A stretch of DNA of 64,000 nucleotides from JACQGZ01 sp036004665 (GTDB lineage: Bacteria > Sysuimicrobiota > Sysuimicrobiia > Sysuimicrobiales > Humicultoraceae): assembly GCA_036004665.1 (NCBI GenBank), contig DASYRG010000074.1, forward strand, positions 1 to 64,000, written 5' to 3'. Shown here piece by piece: positions 37,038-45,215 of this stretch. The first letter of the stretch is position 1. Each line of letters begins with the position of its first letter. The position numbers and the translations under genes were made by a program. Under the pieces are notes generated by a model, which saw only the letters and a program-made list of their open reading frames with translations, made no database searches and was not told where the DNA came from.

Positions 37038-37945
37038 CCGGTTGTGCGCTCGGAGAGCAGCATCGTGCCGCACCCTTCCTCTGTGAACAACTCCACCAGC
37101 AGGGCGTGTGGGGTCTCCCCGTTGATGATGTGCGCGGAGGCGACGCCGCCGGCGAGGGCGGCCAGGGCGGCGTCGACCTTGGGGATCATGCCGCCGGCGA
37201 TGACGCCCTCTCCTTCCAGTGCGCGGGCTTCATCCACCGTGAGGAGGGAGAGGAGCTCCTCCCGGCCGTCGCGTTCCCGGCGGATGCCCTCGACGTCGGT
37301 CAGGAGGATGAGTTTGCTCGCGCCCAGCGCGGCCGCCAGGGCCGCGGCGGCATGGTCGGCGTTGAGGTTGAGCGGTTCTCCCGCCGCATCAATGCCCACC
37401 GAGGCGACCACCGGCAGATGGCCGGCCCCCGCCAGCATGTGGATGATCTCGGGATGGACGGCCACGATCCCCCCCACGCGGCCCAGCCCAGGCGGATCGA
37501 GCAGCGGCGCGGCCTCAAACAGGCGGGCGTCCCGGCCGGAGAGGCCGACGGCGCTTCCCCCCGCCTTCGTGATCCGACCGACCAGGGTCTTGTTGGCCCC
37601 TCCGCAGAGCACCATCTCGACGATCTCCATCGTCTCCTCGTCGGTCACGCGCAGCCCCTCGATGAAGCGCGGCGTCCGACCCAGCCGCTCCAGCCACCGG
37701 CTGATCTCCGGCCCACCGCCGTGCACCAGCACCGGCAGCACGCCCGCCCCGGCCAGCAACACGAGATCCTCAATAACAGTCCCCGCCACCTCTCCCGTGA
37801 CGGTCCCCGCGACGCGTCCCAGAATGCTGCCGCCGTACTTGATCACCACGGTGCGCCCCCGCCAGGCGCCGACATAGCGCAGTCCGCGGGCGATCAGGGC
37901 GCCTTCAGCGGTGATCCGGTCGGTCCGCGTCGCGATGAGGCTCAC
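37034..37945 (-). CDS. argB: Acetylglutamate kinase
   Basis: A 303-residue amino acid kinase started at GTG 37945, overlapping the argJ stop (GTGA). It shows VVIKYGGS, VLVHGGGPEISRWLERLG, ETMEIVEMVLCGGANKTLVGRI, NLNADHAAAALAAALGASKLILLTDVEGI and GVIAGGMIPKVDAAL. The segment after KYGGS (GRVAGTVTGEVAGTVIED) is a small internal repeat where most relatives have a non-repetitive helix. Feedback-type N-terminal residues (about 25 before the kinase core) may signal arginine sensitivity, but this is not provable here. Confidence 0.94.
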   Translation of the reverse strand: MSLIATRTDRITAEGALIARGLRYVGAWRGRTVVIKYGGSILGRVAGTVTGEVAGTVIEDLVLLAGAGVLPVLVHGGGPEISRWLERLGRTPRFIEGLRVTDEETMEIVEMVLCGGANKTLVGRITKAGGSAVGLSGRDARLFEAAPLLDPPGLGRVGGIVAVHPEIIHMLAGAGHLPVVASVGIDAAGEPLNLNADHAAAALAAALGASKLILLTDVEGIRRERDGREELLSLLTVDEARALEGEGVIAGGMIPKVDAALAALAGGVASAHIINGETPHALLVELFTEEGCGTMLLSERTTG

Positions 37946-39180
37946 GACAGGTACCCGCTGTTGAGCCGCACGTAGCCCTCGGTGAGGTCGCAGGTCCATC
38001 CGGTCCATCGGCCCGCGCCCACGCCGAGCTCCACCGCGATGGTGAACTCGGTCGCACGCATCGCGTCGGCCGCCGCCGCGAGATTGCCGCGCTCTCCCAC
38101 GCCCGCGGCAACCACCACCACGCCGCCGATGCTGACCGCGATGCGGTCCGGGTCCACCTCCGCGCCCGACCGTCCCACCGCCGCGAGAATACGCCCCCAG
38201 TTCGGCTCCATGCCGTGGCAGGCGGTCTTCACCAGCGGAGAGGTGCAGATCGCCTCCCCGGCCCGCTGTGCATCCTCCTCACTGGCGGCGCCGCCGACGG
38301 TCACTTCGACCACCTTGGTGGCGCCTTCGCCGTCGCGGACGAGCAGCCGCGCCAGGTGCTCGGTGAGCACGTCGAGGGCCTCCTGGAAGGTCGCGAAGCC
38401 GGGATCCGCTGCCTCCCGCATCGGGGCATGGCCGGCCGCGCCGGTGGCGAGGAGGAAGATCGTATCGTTGGTGCTCGTGTCCCCGTCCACACTGACCCGG
38501 TTGAAGGAGCGCCCGACGCTACGGCGGAGGGCTGCTTGGGCCAGGGCCGAGGCGATGGCGGCATCGGTCGTAACCATCGAGAGCGTCGTGGCCATGCGGG
38601 GGTGGATCATCCCCGCACCCTTGGCCATGCCCCCCAGCCTGACGGCCCGTCCCTCGATCTCAATCTCCACCGCCCCCGTCTTCGGAAAGGCGTCGGTCGT
38701 GAGGATCGCGGCCGCCGCCTCTTCCCCATGCGGGCCAAGGGCACCGGCCAGGGCTGGGATCCCGCTCCGCAGCGCCTCCATCGGCAGGGGGACGCCGATC
38801 ACGCCGGTGCTGGCCACCAGGACGAGGGGGCGAGGAATGGACAGGGCCCTCGCCGTCACCTCGACCATCTCCCATGCGTCTCGCCGGCCCGCCTCCCCCG
38901 TACAGGCATTGGCGTTGCCGCTGTTGATCACCACCGCCTGGGCGCGGCCGGCCGCAATCTGGGCGCGGCTCACCTGGACCGGCGCGGCCGCCATGCGGTT
39001 CGTGGTGAAACAGGCGGCCGCCGTGGCTGGTGCGTCCGTGACGACGAGGGCCAGATCCGGGTACACGGGCTTGATCCCGCAGTGCCCGCCCGCCGCCCGC
39101 ACCCCCGCAGGAGTGGTCACCGTGCCGGCCCGCACCACCGGCCGTTGCATCTGGCCCACCAGGCCGCCGGGGGAGGTCAC
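37942..39180 (-). CDS. argJ: Bifunctional ornithine acetyltransferase / N-acetylglutamate synthase
   Basis: A 412-residue self-cleaving enzyme that recycles the acetyl group. The GTG at 39180 overlaps the argC stop (GTGA). It contains VINSGNANACTGEAGRRDAWEM, VLVASTGVIGVPLPM, GGMAKGAGMIHPRMATTLSMVTTDA and FNRVSVDGDTSTNDTIFLLATG. The cleavage site is at Ala-Thr in MATTL (family ATML); the second Thr becomes the nucleophile of the beta chain. With argJ present and no argA or argE in the operon, the acetyl-cycle route is implied. Confidence 0.95.
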   Translation of the reverse strand: MTSPGGLVGQMQRPVVRAGTVTTPAGVRAAGGHCGIKPVYPDLALVVTDAPATAAACFTTNRMAAAPVQVSRAQIAAGRAQAVVINSGNANACTGEAGRRDAWEMVEVTARALSIPRPLVLVASTGVIGVPLPMEALRSGIPALAGALGPHGEEAAAAILTTDAFPKTGAVEIEIEGRAVRLGGMAKGAGMIHPRMATTLSMVTTDAAIASALAQAALRRSVGRSFNRVSVDGDTSTNDTIFLLATGAAGHAPMREAADPGFATFQEALDVLTEHLARLLVRDGEGATKVVEVTVGGAASEEDAQRAGEAICTSPLVKTACHGMEPNWGRILAAVGRSGAEVDPDRIAVSIGGVVVVAAGVGERGNLAAAADAMRATEFTIAVELGVGAGRWTGWTCDLTEGYVRLNSGYLS

Positions 39181-40211
39181 GGGAAGATCGCCGGGTGGCG
39201 CAGACCCAGCTCTTCGGGAAAACCGCACATCAGGTTCATGTTCTGGACCGCCTGTCCGGCGGCGCCCTTGACCAGGTTGTCGATCGCCGCGAAGGCCACG
39301 ATCGTGCCGCTGCGCGGGTCGACGCGTACGGCGATGTCGGCGAAGTTGCTGCCCAGCGTCGCCTTCGTCTGCGGCAGGGCGTCCCCGTCTAGGAGCCGCA
39401 CGAACGGCTCGCCCCCGTAGGCCTCGCGCAGCGCCGCCTCGCCCTCCCCCCGGTCGAGCGGGCGGGCGGGTTGGAGGTAGGCCGTCGCCAGAAGGCCGCG
39501 CGTCATCGGGATCAGGTGCGGCGTGAACGTCATCGACGCCTCTGGGGCGATGGCCCGCAGTTCTTGTTCCAGTTCGGCGGTGTGCCGGTGACCGGGGGTC
39601 CCGTACGCGAAGACGTTCTCGTTGACCTCCGAGAAATGTGTGCGCGCGCCGCCTCCTCGCCCCGCCCCCGAGACGCCGGACTTCGCGTCGATGATGATGC
39701 TGTCGGGCCGGGCCAGCCCGGCGCTGAGCAGCGGCGCCACCGCCAGGAGCGCCGCCGTGGGGTAGCAGCCCGGATTGCCGACGATGCGGGCGCGCCGGAT
39801 CGTGGCGCGGTGTAGCTCTGGCAGGCCGTAGGCCGCCTCTTCCAGCAGATCCTCGGCGCTGTGCGGCCTCCCGTACCACTCCTCATAGGTGCGGGCGCTG
39901 CGGAAACGGAAGTCCGCACCGAGGTCGATCACCTTCACCCGAGTCCCCAGCTGGGCGACCAGACCCATGGCCACGCCGTTGGGGAGGGCCAGAAAGACCG
40001 CGTCCGAGTCGGCCGCCACCGCCGTGGGGTCGAGCGGCTCGGTACGGGCGTCCAGAAAGCCGCGCACGTTCGGAAAGACTTCGGCGTACGGCTCTCCCGC
40101 CCGCGTCTCGGCGACCAAATGGGTCAGACGCACCTCGGGATGGCCGAGGAGGAGGCGGACGACCTCGCCGCCGCCGTAGCCAGACGCCCCGATCACGCTG
40201 ACGTTGATCAC
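39177..40211 (-). CDS. argC: N-acetyl-gamma-glutamyl-phosphate reductase
   Basis: A 344-residue first gene of the operon. The NADPH fold starts INVSVIGASGYGGGEVVRLL, and catalytic Cys lies in IVGNPGCYPTAALLAVAPL. KSGVSGAGRGG and HRHTAELEQEL are also typical. The GTG start at 40211 has AAGGAGG five bases upstream. Its promoter (40269-40297) is overlaid by two ARG boxes. The leader is about 50 nt. Confidence 0.96.
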   Translation of the reverse strand: MINVSVIGASGYGGGEVVRLLLGHPEVRLTHLVAETRAGEPYAEVFPNVRGFLDARTEPLDPTAVAADSDAVFLALPNGVAMGLVAQLGTRVKVIDLGADFRFRSARTYEEWYGRPHSAEDLLEEAAYGLPELHRATIRRARIVGNPGCYPTAALLAVAPLLSAGLARPDSIIIDAKSGVSGAGRGGGARTHFSEVNENVFAYGTPGHRHTAELEQELRAIAPEASMTFTPHLIPMTRGLLATAYLQPARPLDRGEGEAALREAYGGEPFVRLLDGDALPQTKATLGSNFADIAVRVDPRSGTIVAFAAIDNLVKGAAGQAVQNMNLMCGFPEELGLRHPAIFP

Positions 40212-40259
40212 CTGTCCTCCTTCGGACCAGACGCGGGTACCGGACCCGTAAGCCAGCCG

Positions 40260-40298
40260 AATGAATTGATTTTACACGCTTGTGAATAATATTTCAAT
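40260..40298 (-). promoter_or_regulatory. Tandem ARG boxes (ArgR operator)
   Basis: TGAATAATATTTCA (40283-40296) fits the ARG-box core TGAATWWWWATTCA with one mismatch. A second, weaker box, TGAATTGATTTTAC (40262-40275), starts 21 bp away. In E. coli paired 18-bp ARG boxes are likewise 21 bp centre to centre, matching the ArgR hexamer. Here they cover the -35 and -10 of the argC promoter respectively. Confidence 0.8.
40269..40297 (-). promoter_or_regulatory. argC promoter (TTGAAA-N17-TAAAAT)
   Basis: On the minus strand TTGAAA (40292-40297) and TAAAAT (40269-40274) are separated by exactly 17 bases, with one mismatch in each hexamer. Transcription would start near 40262. This is the AT-richest stretch in the neighbourhood. 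Confidence 0.8.
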
Positions 40299-40441
40299 GG
40301 GGCGCGGCGGCGGCGCGTTCGCTGCGGGTGCCGGTGCCGCAAGAAGGAAAAGCGTGATCGGGGGAAAATGAAGGAGCAACCGACGTCGGCATCCTCGGGT
40401 CGGCCCCGAGGAGACTTTAGAGAAGGCAGGTGAACGGAACG

Positions 40442-41254
40442 ATGCGACCGATCTGGTCCGGGACGCTGGCCTTCGGCCTGGTCACGATCCCGGTGAAGCT
40501 CTACTCCGCGGTGGAATCGAGCAGCGACGTGAGTTTCAGGCTGCTCGACCGGGAGACCCTCAAGCCGATCAAGGAGATCCGGATCAACCCTGAGACCAAG
40601 GAGGAGGTCCCCTGGGAGCAGATCGTCCGCGGCGTCGAGCACGCCAAGGGGAGATACGTCCCCATCTCCTCCGAAGAGTTGAAGGCGCTCCCCCTCCCCA
40701 CGGCGCATACCGTCGAACTCTTGGGCTTCGTCGATGCGGACGACGTCAACCCGCTGTTCATTGACAAGACGTATTTCCTGGGCCCCGGCAAGGGGGGAGA
40801 GAAGGCCTACGAACTGCTCCGCCACACTCTGGAGGAAGAGGGCAAGGTGGGACTGGGGAAGGTCGCCATCCGCACCCGCGAACACCTGGCTGCGGTGCGC
40901 CCCGTCGACGGCGTCCTGGTGATGCAGACGCTGTACTATGCCGACGAGGTCCGAGGCGCCGACGATATCCCCGATCTGCCCAAGCACGTGCGCGTCGCTC
41001 CGGCAGAAAAGAAGATGGCCGAACAGCTCGTCGGCAGCATGGTCACCAGCTTCGAGCCCGGTGAGTACAAGAGCGAGTACAAGCAGGCGCTGGCGAAACT
41101 GGTGAAGGCGAAACTGGCCGGCCGTCCCCTCTCCGAACCGGAGGCCGGCCCGCGCAAGGTCATCGACCTGCAGGAGGCCCTGAAAGCATCGCTGGCGCGC
41201 ATGCGCAGCGGCCGCACGACCAAACGGACCCGCCGCCGCGCCGCCGCCGGCTAA
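40442..41254 (+). CDS. ku: Non-homologous end joining protein Ku
   Basis: A 270-residue bacterial Ku. It begins MRPIWSGTLAFGLVTIPVKLYSAVE and shows the core FRLLDRETLKPI, EEVPWEQIVRGVEHAKGRYVPISSEELKAL, IDKTYFLGPGKGGEKAYELL, GKVAIRTREHLAAVRPVDGVLVMQTLYYADEVR and MAEQLVGSMV. The C-terminal tail is short and basic (RSGRTTKRTRRRAAAG), which in other Ku proteins aids DNA binding. The ATG at 40442 has AGGTG nine bases upstream; a GTG at 40430 is possible. No ligD is nearby. A short ORF (about 40368-40433) and an 8-bp hairpin lie just before it. Confidence 0.95.
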   Translation: MRPIWSGTLAFGLVTIPVKLYSAVESSSDVSFRLLDRETLKPIKEIRINPETKEEVPWEQIVRGVEHAKGRYVPISSEELKALPLPTAHTVELLGFVDADDVNPLFIDKTYFLGPGKGGEKAYELLRHTLEEEGKVGLGKVAIRTREHLAAVRPVDGVLVMQTLYYADEVRGADDIPDLPKHVRVAPAEKKMAEQLVGSMVTSFEPGEYKSEYKQALAKLVKAKLAGRPLSEPEAGPRKVIDLQEALKASLARMRSGRTTKRTRRRAAAG

Positions 41255-41284
41255 CGACGGGCGGGAGTCTCCGAGAGCACCGCG

Positions 41285-42049
41285 CTAGGCGCGCCCCGGG
41301 CCGATAGTCGGGCCATGCCGTAGCGTCAGCTCGTAGAGCACCATCGCCGCGGCCACGACGCCCGCGGTCTCGGTGCGCAGCGTCAGCGGACCGAGCGAGA
41401 CCACCTGCGCGCCGTGCGTGCGGGCCGCCTCCACTTCATCCGGATCCCACCCGCCCTCCGGGCCGATAAGCAGTGCGACCGAGGAGCCGCTTGGGGCAGC
41501 GGCGAGGGCGGCCGCGATGGAGTGCGTGTGCTCTCCTTCCCACGGCATCAGGATCAGCGACCCGGTCAGGAGGGGCCACACCTCCGCAAAGGGCCGCGGC
41601 GTTTCCACCCCGGGGACGGCGCTGCGTCCGCTCTGCGCCGCGGCCGCGGCGGCGAGGCGGCGCCACCGCTGCAGGCGCGCCGGGGCGGGAGCGGCGATCG
41701 CCCGGCGCGTCAGGACGGGGACGAAGGCGTCGACGCCCACCTCGGTGCCCATGCGCACGATCAGGTCCATCTTCGCGCCCTTGGGCACGGCCTGGACGAG
41801 CATGAGCCGGAGCCGGGGCCGCTCGCGCGTGCGTCGATCGACCACGACGCCCCGCACCTCGCCGCGCCCGACGACGGTGAGCTCCACATCGTAGTCCGTC
41901 CCCCGGCCATCGAAGAGCACGATCCGTTCCCCGGGGCGCATCCGCAGGACGTTGGCGACGTGATGCGCCTGGGCAGGGGGGAGGACAACCTCGCCGCCCG
42001 CGACGACCTCTGAGGGAACAGCGATACGGTGCATATTAAGGAACGGCAC
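41285..42049 (-). CDS. rsmE: 16S rRNA (uracil1498-N3)-methyltransferase
   Basis: A 254-residue SPOUT methyltransferase. An N-terminal PUA-like domain (HHVANVLRMRPGERIVLFDGRG) precedes the knotted SAM domain with QAVPKGAKMDLIVRMGTEVGVDAFVPVLT, LLIGPEGGWDPDEVEAA and SLGPLTLRTETAGVVAAAMVLY. The first start is GTG 42049 with CGGAG; the internal ATG at 42034 lacks an SD. It is the last gene of the hrcA-dnaJ-prmA-rsmE unit. Confidence 0.93.
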   Translation of the reverse strand: MPFLNMHRIAVPSEVVAGGEVVLPPAQAHHVANVLRMRPGERIVLFDGRGTDYDVELTVVGRGEVRGVVVDRRTRERPRLRLMLVQAVPKGAKMDLIVRMGTEVGVDAFVPVLTRRAIAAPAPARLQRWRRLAAAAAAQSGRSAVPGVETPRPFAEVWPLLTGSLILMPWEGEHTHSIAAALAAAPSGSSVALLIGPEGGWDPDEVEAARTHGAQVVSLGPLTLRTETAGVVAAAMVLYELTLRHGPTIGPGRA

Positions 42050-42061
42050 TCCGGTGCATGC

Positions 42062-42991
42062 CTACGGCCGGCGTGCCACGAGCGCGCGCCACTCCTCCCG
42101 GGCGCGCGGCTCCTCGAGGGTCAGTCCGGCCCGGACGAAGGCGTCGGCGACGCCGCCCAGCCCGGCCTCGATGATCCCCGAGGCGACGATCAGTCCGCCA
42201 GGGCGCAGCCGGGAGGGGACCGCCGCCGCCATCTGAGCCAGAGCGTCGGCAGTGAGGTTGGCTACCAGGAGATCCACAGGAGACACCACGGGGGCAAGGA
42301 GATTCCCCATCCTCACCGTGACGCGATCGGCCACGCCGTTTCCCGCGACGTTCGCCGCCGCCACGCGGAGCGCGAGGGGGTCGTCATCAACGGCCAGGAC
42401 GGACCCGGCGCCGAACCGCGCCGCCACGATCGCCAGAATCCCGGACCCCGTCCCGACGTCGGCGACGGTGTCGCCAGGACGCAGGCGCTCCTCCAGCACC
42501 ATCAGGCACAACTGGGTACTCGGGTGCAGCCCGCTGCCGAACGCCATCCCCGGATCCAGCCGGATCACCACGTCGTCCGGTTCCGGGGCGGGTGTCTCCC
42601 ACGACGGCACGATGAGGATCCGCCGGCCCACGCGGAACGCCCGGAAGTGCCTCCTCCATCCGGATGCCCAGGCGTCGTCTGCGATCTCGTCGGTGCGCAG
42701 CGCCGGCGCGAGTGGCGCCAGGCCCAGGCGTGGGAACTCCGCCAGTCGACGGCGCAGCCCTGCCAGGATATCCTTCTCCGCAGGCACCGGAAGATAGGCG
42801 CGGAGGGTCATGCTGCCCTCTGCTCCGTCTTGCAGCTCGACCCCATCCGTCCCCGCCTCCCAGAGGAGGGCGGCCACCGCCTCCGCGGCGTGCTGAGGGA
42901 CCGTGACGGTAAGGACGACGTAGCGGGCGGGCGTCTGCAGCGAGGCGACGGCGGCTCCGGCTACTGCAGGAGGTCCTTCATCTTTTTCCAC
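42062..42991 (-). CDS. prmA: Ribosomal protein L11 methyltransferase
   Basis: About 309 residues. The N-terminal L11-recognition domain (VVLTVTVPQHAAEAVAALLWEAG) is followed by a class I SAM domain with LDPGMAFGSGLHPSTQLCL (usual FGTGxHxTT), DVGTGSGILAIVAARFGA and DLLVANLTADAL. The start at 42991 overlaps the dnaJ end by 31 bases, so translation is probably coupled; a later start near residue 24 cannot be excluded. Confidence 0.93.
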   Translation of the reverse strand: MEKDEGPPAVAGAAVASLQTPARYVVLTVTVPQHAAEAVAALLWEAGTDGVELQDGAEGSMTLRAYLPVPAEKDILAGLRRRLAEFPRLGLAPLAPALRTDEIADDAWASGWRRHFRAFRVGRRILIVPSWETPAPEPDDVVIRLDPGMAFGSGLHPSTQLCLMVLEERLRPGDTVADVGTGSGILAIVAARFGAGSVLAVDDDPLALRVAAANVAGNGVADRVTVRMGNLLAPVVSPVDLLVANLTADALAQMAAAVPSRLRPGGLIVASGIIEAGLGGVADAFVRAGLTLEEPRAREEWRALVARRP

Positions 42992-44070
42992 AGCGACCTC
43001 TTCTGCGGCCGGACCTTCTCTCCGCGCAGCCCCGCGAGAGCCACGAGAGCATCGCGCTGCTGAAGCGTGAGATCGTCGGGGATGGTCACACGCAGCCGGA
43101 CGTAGAGGTCCCCCTTCCCCCCGCGCAGCTCCGGCATCCCCTGGTCGCGCAGCCGCAGCCGCGCCCCGGGCTGCGTGCCGGGAGGAAGGGCCACGGGGAT
43201 CTTGCCGTCCAGGCCCGGCACCTCGATCTCATCGCCAAGAGCCGCCTGCAGCATGGTGATGGGCACTTCCGTGAAGAGGTCGGCGCCCTCCCGCTGAAAG
43301 GTCCGGTGTGGTGTGACATGGATGACCACGTACAGATCGCCGCGCGCCCCCCCGCGGATCCCGCCCTCCCCTTCCCCCGGCAACCGCAGCCGCATCCCGT
43401 CGTCGACGCCCGGCGGGATCTTCACCGTCAGGTCGCGGGGCATCTCCCGGCGGCCGGTGCCCTCGCATTCGGGGCAGGGATGGCGGATGATCGTCCCGCG
43501 CCCGCCGCACTCACGGCAGGTCACCACCTGCGTGAAGGTGCCGAAGACGGTCTGCTGCCCGTACCGCAGCTCCCCCGCACCACGGCAGGTGGGGCAGGTC
43601 TCTGGGGCCGAGCCTTTCTCGCGTCCCGTGCCAAAACAGACCGGGCAGGTCTCCTGCCGCGGCACCGAGACGACGCGCTCTACCCCGGCGGCCGCCTCCT
43701 CCAGCGAGATCTCCAGGTCGAGGCGCAGGTCGGCTCCGCCGACTGCCTCCTCGGCGCGGCCCCGAGCCGTTCCCCGTCCGCGCCGGCCGAAGAAGACCTC
43801 GAAGAGATCGTCGAAGGGCGAGAAGATGTCGCCGAACCCCCCGGCCGGCATCTCCCCGACCGTGCCGAAGCGATCGTATTGGGAGCGCCGCTCCGGGTCG
43901 CCGAGGACGTAGTACGCTTCGTTGATCTGCTTGAAGCGTTCCTCCGCCTGCGGGTCGTCCTTGCGTACGTCGGGGTGAAACTCACGGGCCAACCGGCGAT
44001 AGGCTGCCTTCACCTGCTCCCGCGTGGCCGCCTGCTCGATGCCGAGAATCGCGTAGTAGTCCTTGGCCAT
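42961..44070 (-). CDS. dnaJ: Chaperone protein DnaJ
   Basis: A 369-residue co-chaperone that stimulates DnaK. The J domain starts AKDYYAILGIEQAATREQ with the HPD motif in REFHPDVRK. A short G/F part has GGFGDIFSPFDDLFEVFFGRRG. Four zinc CxxCxGxG repeats follow (CPVCFGTG, CPTCRGAG, CRECGGRG, CPECEGTG), then the substrate-binding C-terminus. ATG 44070 is chosen by homology; an in-frame ATG at 44085 adds five residues. hrcA is 28 bases upstream, but grpE and dnaK, which normally sit between, are absent. Confidence 0.96.
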   Translation of the reverse strand: MAKDYYAILGIEQAATREQVKAAYRRLAREFHPDVRKDDPQAEERFKQINEAYYVLGDPERRSQYDRFGTVGEMPAGGFGDIFSPFDDLFEVFFGRRGRGTARGRAEEAVGGADLRLDLEISLEEAAAGVERVVSVPRQETCPVCFGTGREKGSAPETCPTCRGAGELRYGQQTVFGTFTQVVTCRECGGRGTIIRHPCPECEGTGRREMPRDLTVKIPPGVDDGMRLRLPGEGEGGIRGGARGDLYVVIHVTPHRTFQREGADLFTEVPITMLQAALGDEIEVPGLDGKIPVALPPGTQPGARLRLRDQGMPELRGGKGDLYVRLRVTIPDDLTLQQRDALVALAGLRGEKVRPQKRSLWKKMKDLLQ

Positions 44071-44098
44071 CTGCGGTTGGCGCATGTCGGGGGCGGGC

Positions 44099-45127
44099 TT
44101 AGGCGCTGAGGTGGGTGAGCGCTTCGCTCAGATTCTGCGCCAGGAAGCGCACCACCGGGAGGGCCCGTTCATAGCGCATCCGCCGCGGTCCGAGGATGGC
44201 CAGGGTGCCCATCGTTCGTCCCTCCACGCCGTAGCTGGCGGCGACGAGACTGCACTCGACCATGGAGGCGGAGGCGAACTCGCTGCCGATGGTGACCCAG
44301 GCGGTGCGCCCGGGAATCGGGCGCATCAGTTCGGCCAGCATGTCGGCGTGGTCGAGCGTCGAGAGGATCGGGGAGATGGTCTCCAGATGCCGGAACTCCG
44401 GTTGCGCCAGCAGGAGGCTCATCCCCTCCACCACCACCCGCCCCGTGGCGGCACGGCGCAGTTCTCGTTCGATCCACCGGCGCAGGTAGTTGAAGAGTCG
44501 ATCGGAGTACGCGGCTTCCCCCACTACGACCTCGAGGCGCTCGCGCGTGATCTCAGCCAGCGTCAGCCCGCCCAGGGCGCCGCTGATCCAGCGGGAGAGT
44601 CGGTCGAGGGACTCGGGGTCGATTGCCTCGGGCAGGTCCACCGGCTGTCCCTCGAACACCCCGGTGTCGGTGACGATCAGTCCCTGGACCCGGTGGACAT
44701 CGCGGGGGATGAAACGGAGATGACGGAAGACCTGCTCCTGCGGCCGCACCATGGCGATCACCGAGGGGTAGTGCACCTCCTCGGCGAGCGCCCGCGCGGC
44801 TCCCTCAATCAGCCGCTCCGCCTCCTCGGCCAGCGAGTGGATCTGCCGGCGAAGGCGCTGCCGCTCCTCGGGGGTGAGACGCTCCTCGGCGAGCAGGCTA
44901 TCCACGTAGAACCGGTAGGCGCGGTCGGTGGGCACGCGGCCGGCGGAGGTGTGCGGCTGAGAGAGAAACCCCAGCTCCTCCAGCGTCGCCATCTCGTGAC
45001 GGATCGTGGCCGAACTGACGCCGAGATCCACTCGCCGCAGCACCGCGTCCGACGCCACCGGTTCGGTGGAACGGATGTACTCTTGAATAATCGCGGCCAG
45101 AATGCGCCCCTTGCGCGCGTCCAGCAT
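44099..45127 (-). CDS. hrcA: Heat-inducible transcription repressor HrcA
   Basis: A 342-residue repressor. The winged helix reads ILAAIIQEYIRSTEPVASDAVL and SSATIRHEMATLEELGFLSQPHTSAGRVPTDRAYRFYVD. A GAF-like domain and a C-terminal part with TIGSEFASASMVECSLVAASYGVEGRTMGTLAILGPRRMRYERAL follow. The ATG has GGGAGAG upstream. It has a CIRCE operator (45150-45176) at its predicted transcription start, so it represses itself and dnaJ-prmA-rsmE when cold. Confidence 0.96.
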   Translation of the reverse strand: MLDARKGRILAAIIQEYIRSTEPVASDAVLRRVDLGVSSATIRHEMATLEELGFLSQPHTSAGRVPTDRAYRFYVDSLLAEERLTPEERQRLRRQIHSLAEEAERLIEGAARALAEEVHYPSVIAMVRPQEQVFRHLRFIPRDVHRVQGLIVTDTGVFEGQPVDLPEAIDPESLDRLSRWISGALGGLTLAEITRERLEVVVGEAAYSDRLFNYLRRWIERELRRAATGRVVVEGMSLLLAQPEFRHLETISPILSTLDHADMLAELMRPIPGRTAWVTIGSEFASASMVECSLVAASYGVEGRTMGTLAILGPRRMRYERALPVVRFLAQNLSEALTHLSA

Positions 45128-45149
45128 GAGCTCTCCCGTCCGCGGCGCA

Positions 45150-45176
45150 TTAGCACTCTGCGCCGCCGACTGCTAA
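45150..45176. promoter_or_regulatory. CIRCE element (HrcA operator)
   Basis: TTAGCACTC-N9-GACTGCTAA matches the CIRCE consensus TTAGCACTC-N9-GAGTGCTAA with one mismatch. It lies 23 bases before the hrcA start codon and covers the predicted start of transcription. Confidence 0.93.
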
Positions 45177-45185
45177 TTTCGGTTC

Positions 45186-45215
45186 AGCCTACACCGCCCC
45201 TTCGACCACTGTCAA
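45186..45215 (-). promoter_or_regulatory. hrcA promoter (TTGACA-N18-TAGGCT)
   Basis: TTGACA (45210-45215) overlaps the end of murJ, and TAGGCT (45186-45191) is 18 bases on. The start would fall at about 45179, next to CIRCE. The -10 is only a partial match. Confidence 0.6.

Noticed and set aside
40208..40987. Minus frame of 259 codons covering the argC promoter and ku start
   Set aside because: Crosses the ARG boxes and promoter, is antisense to Ku and has no homology.
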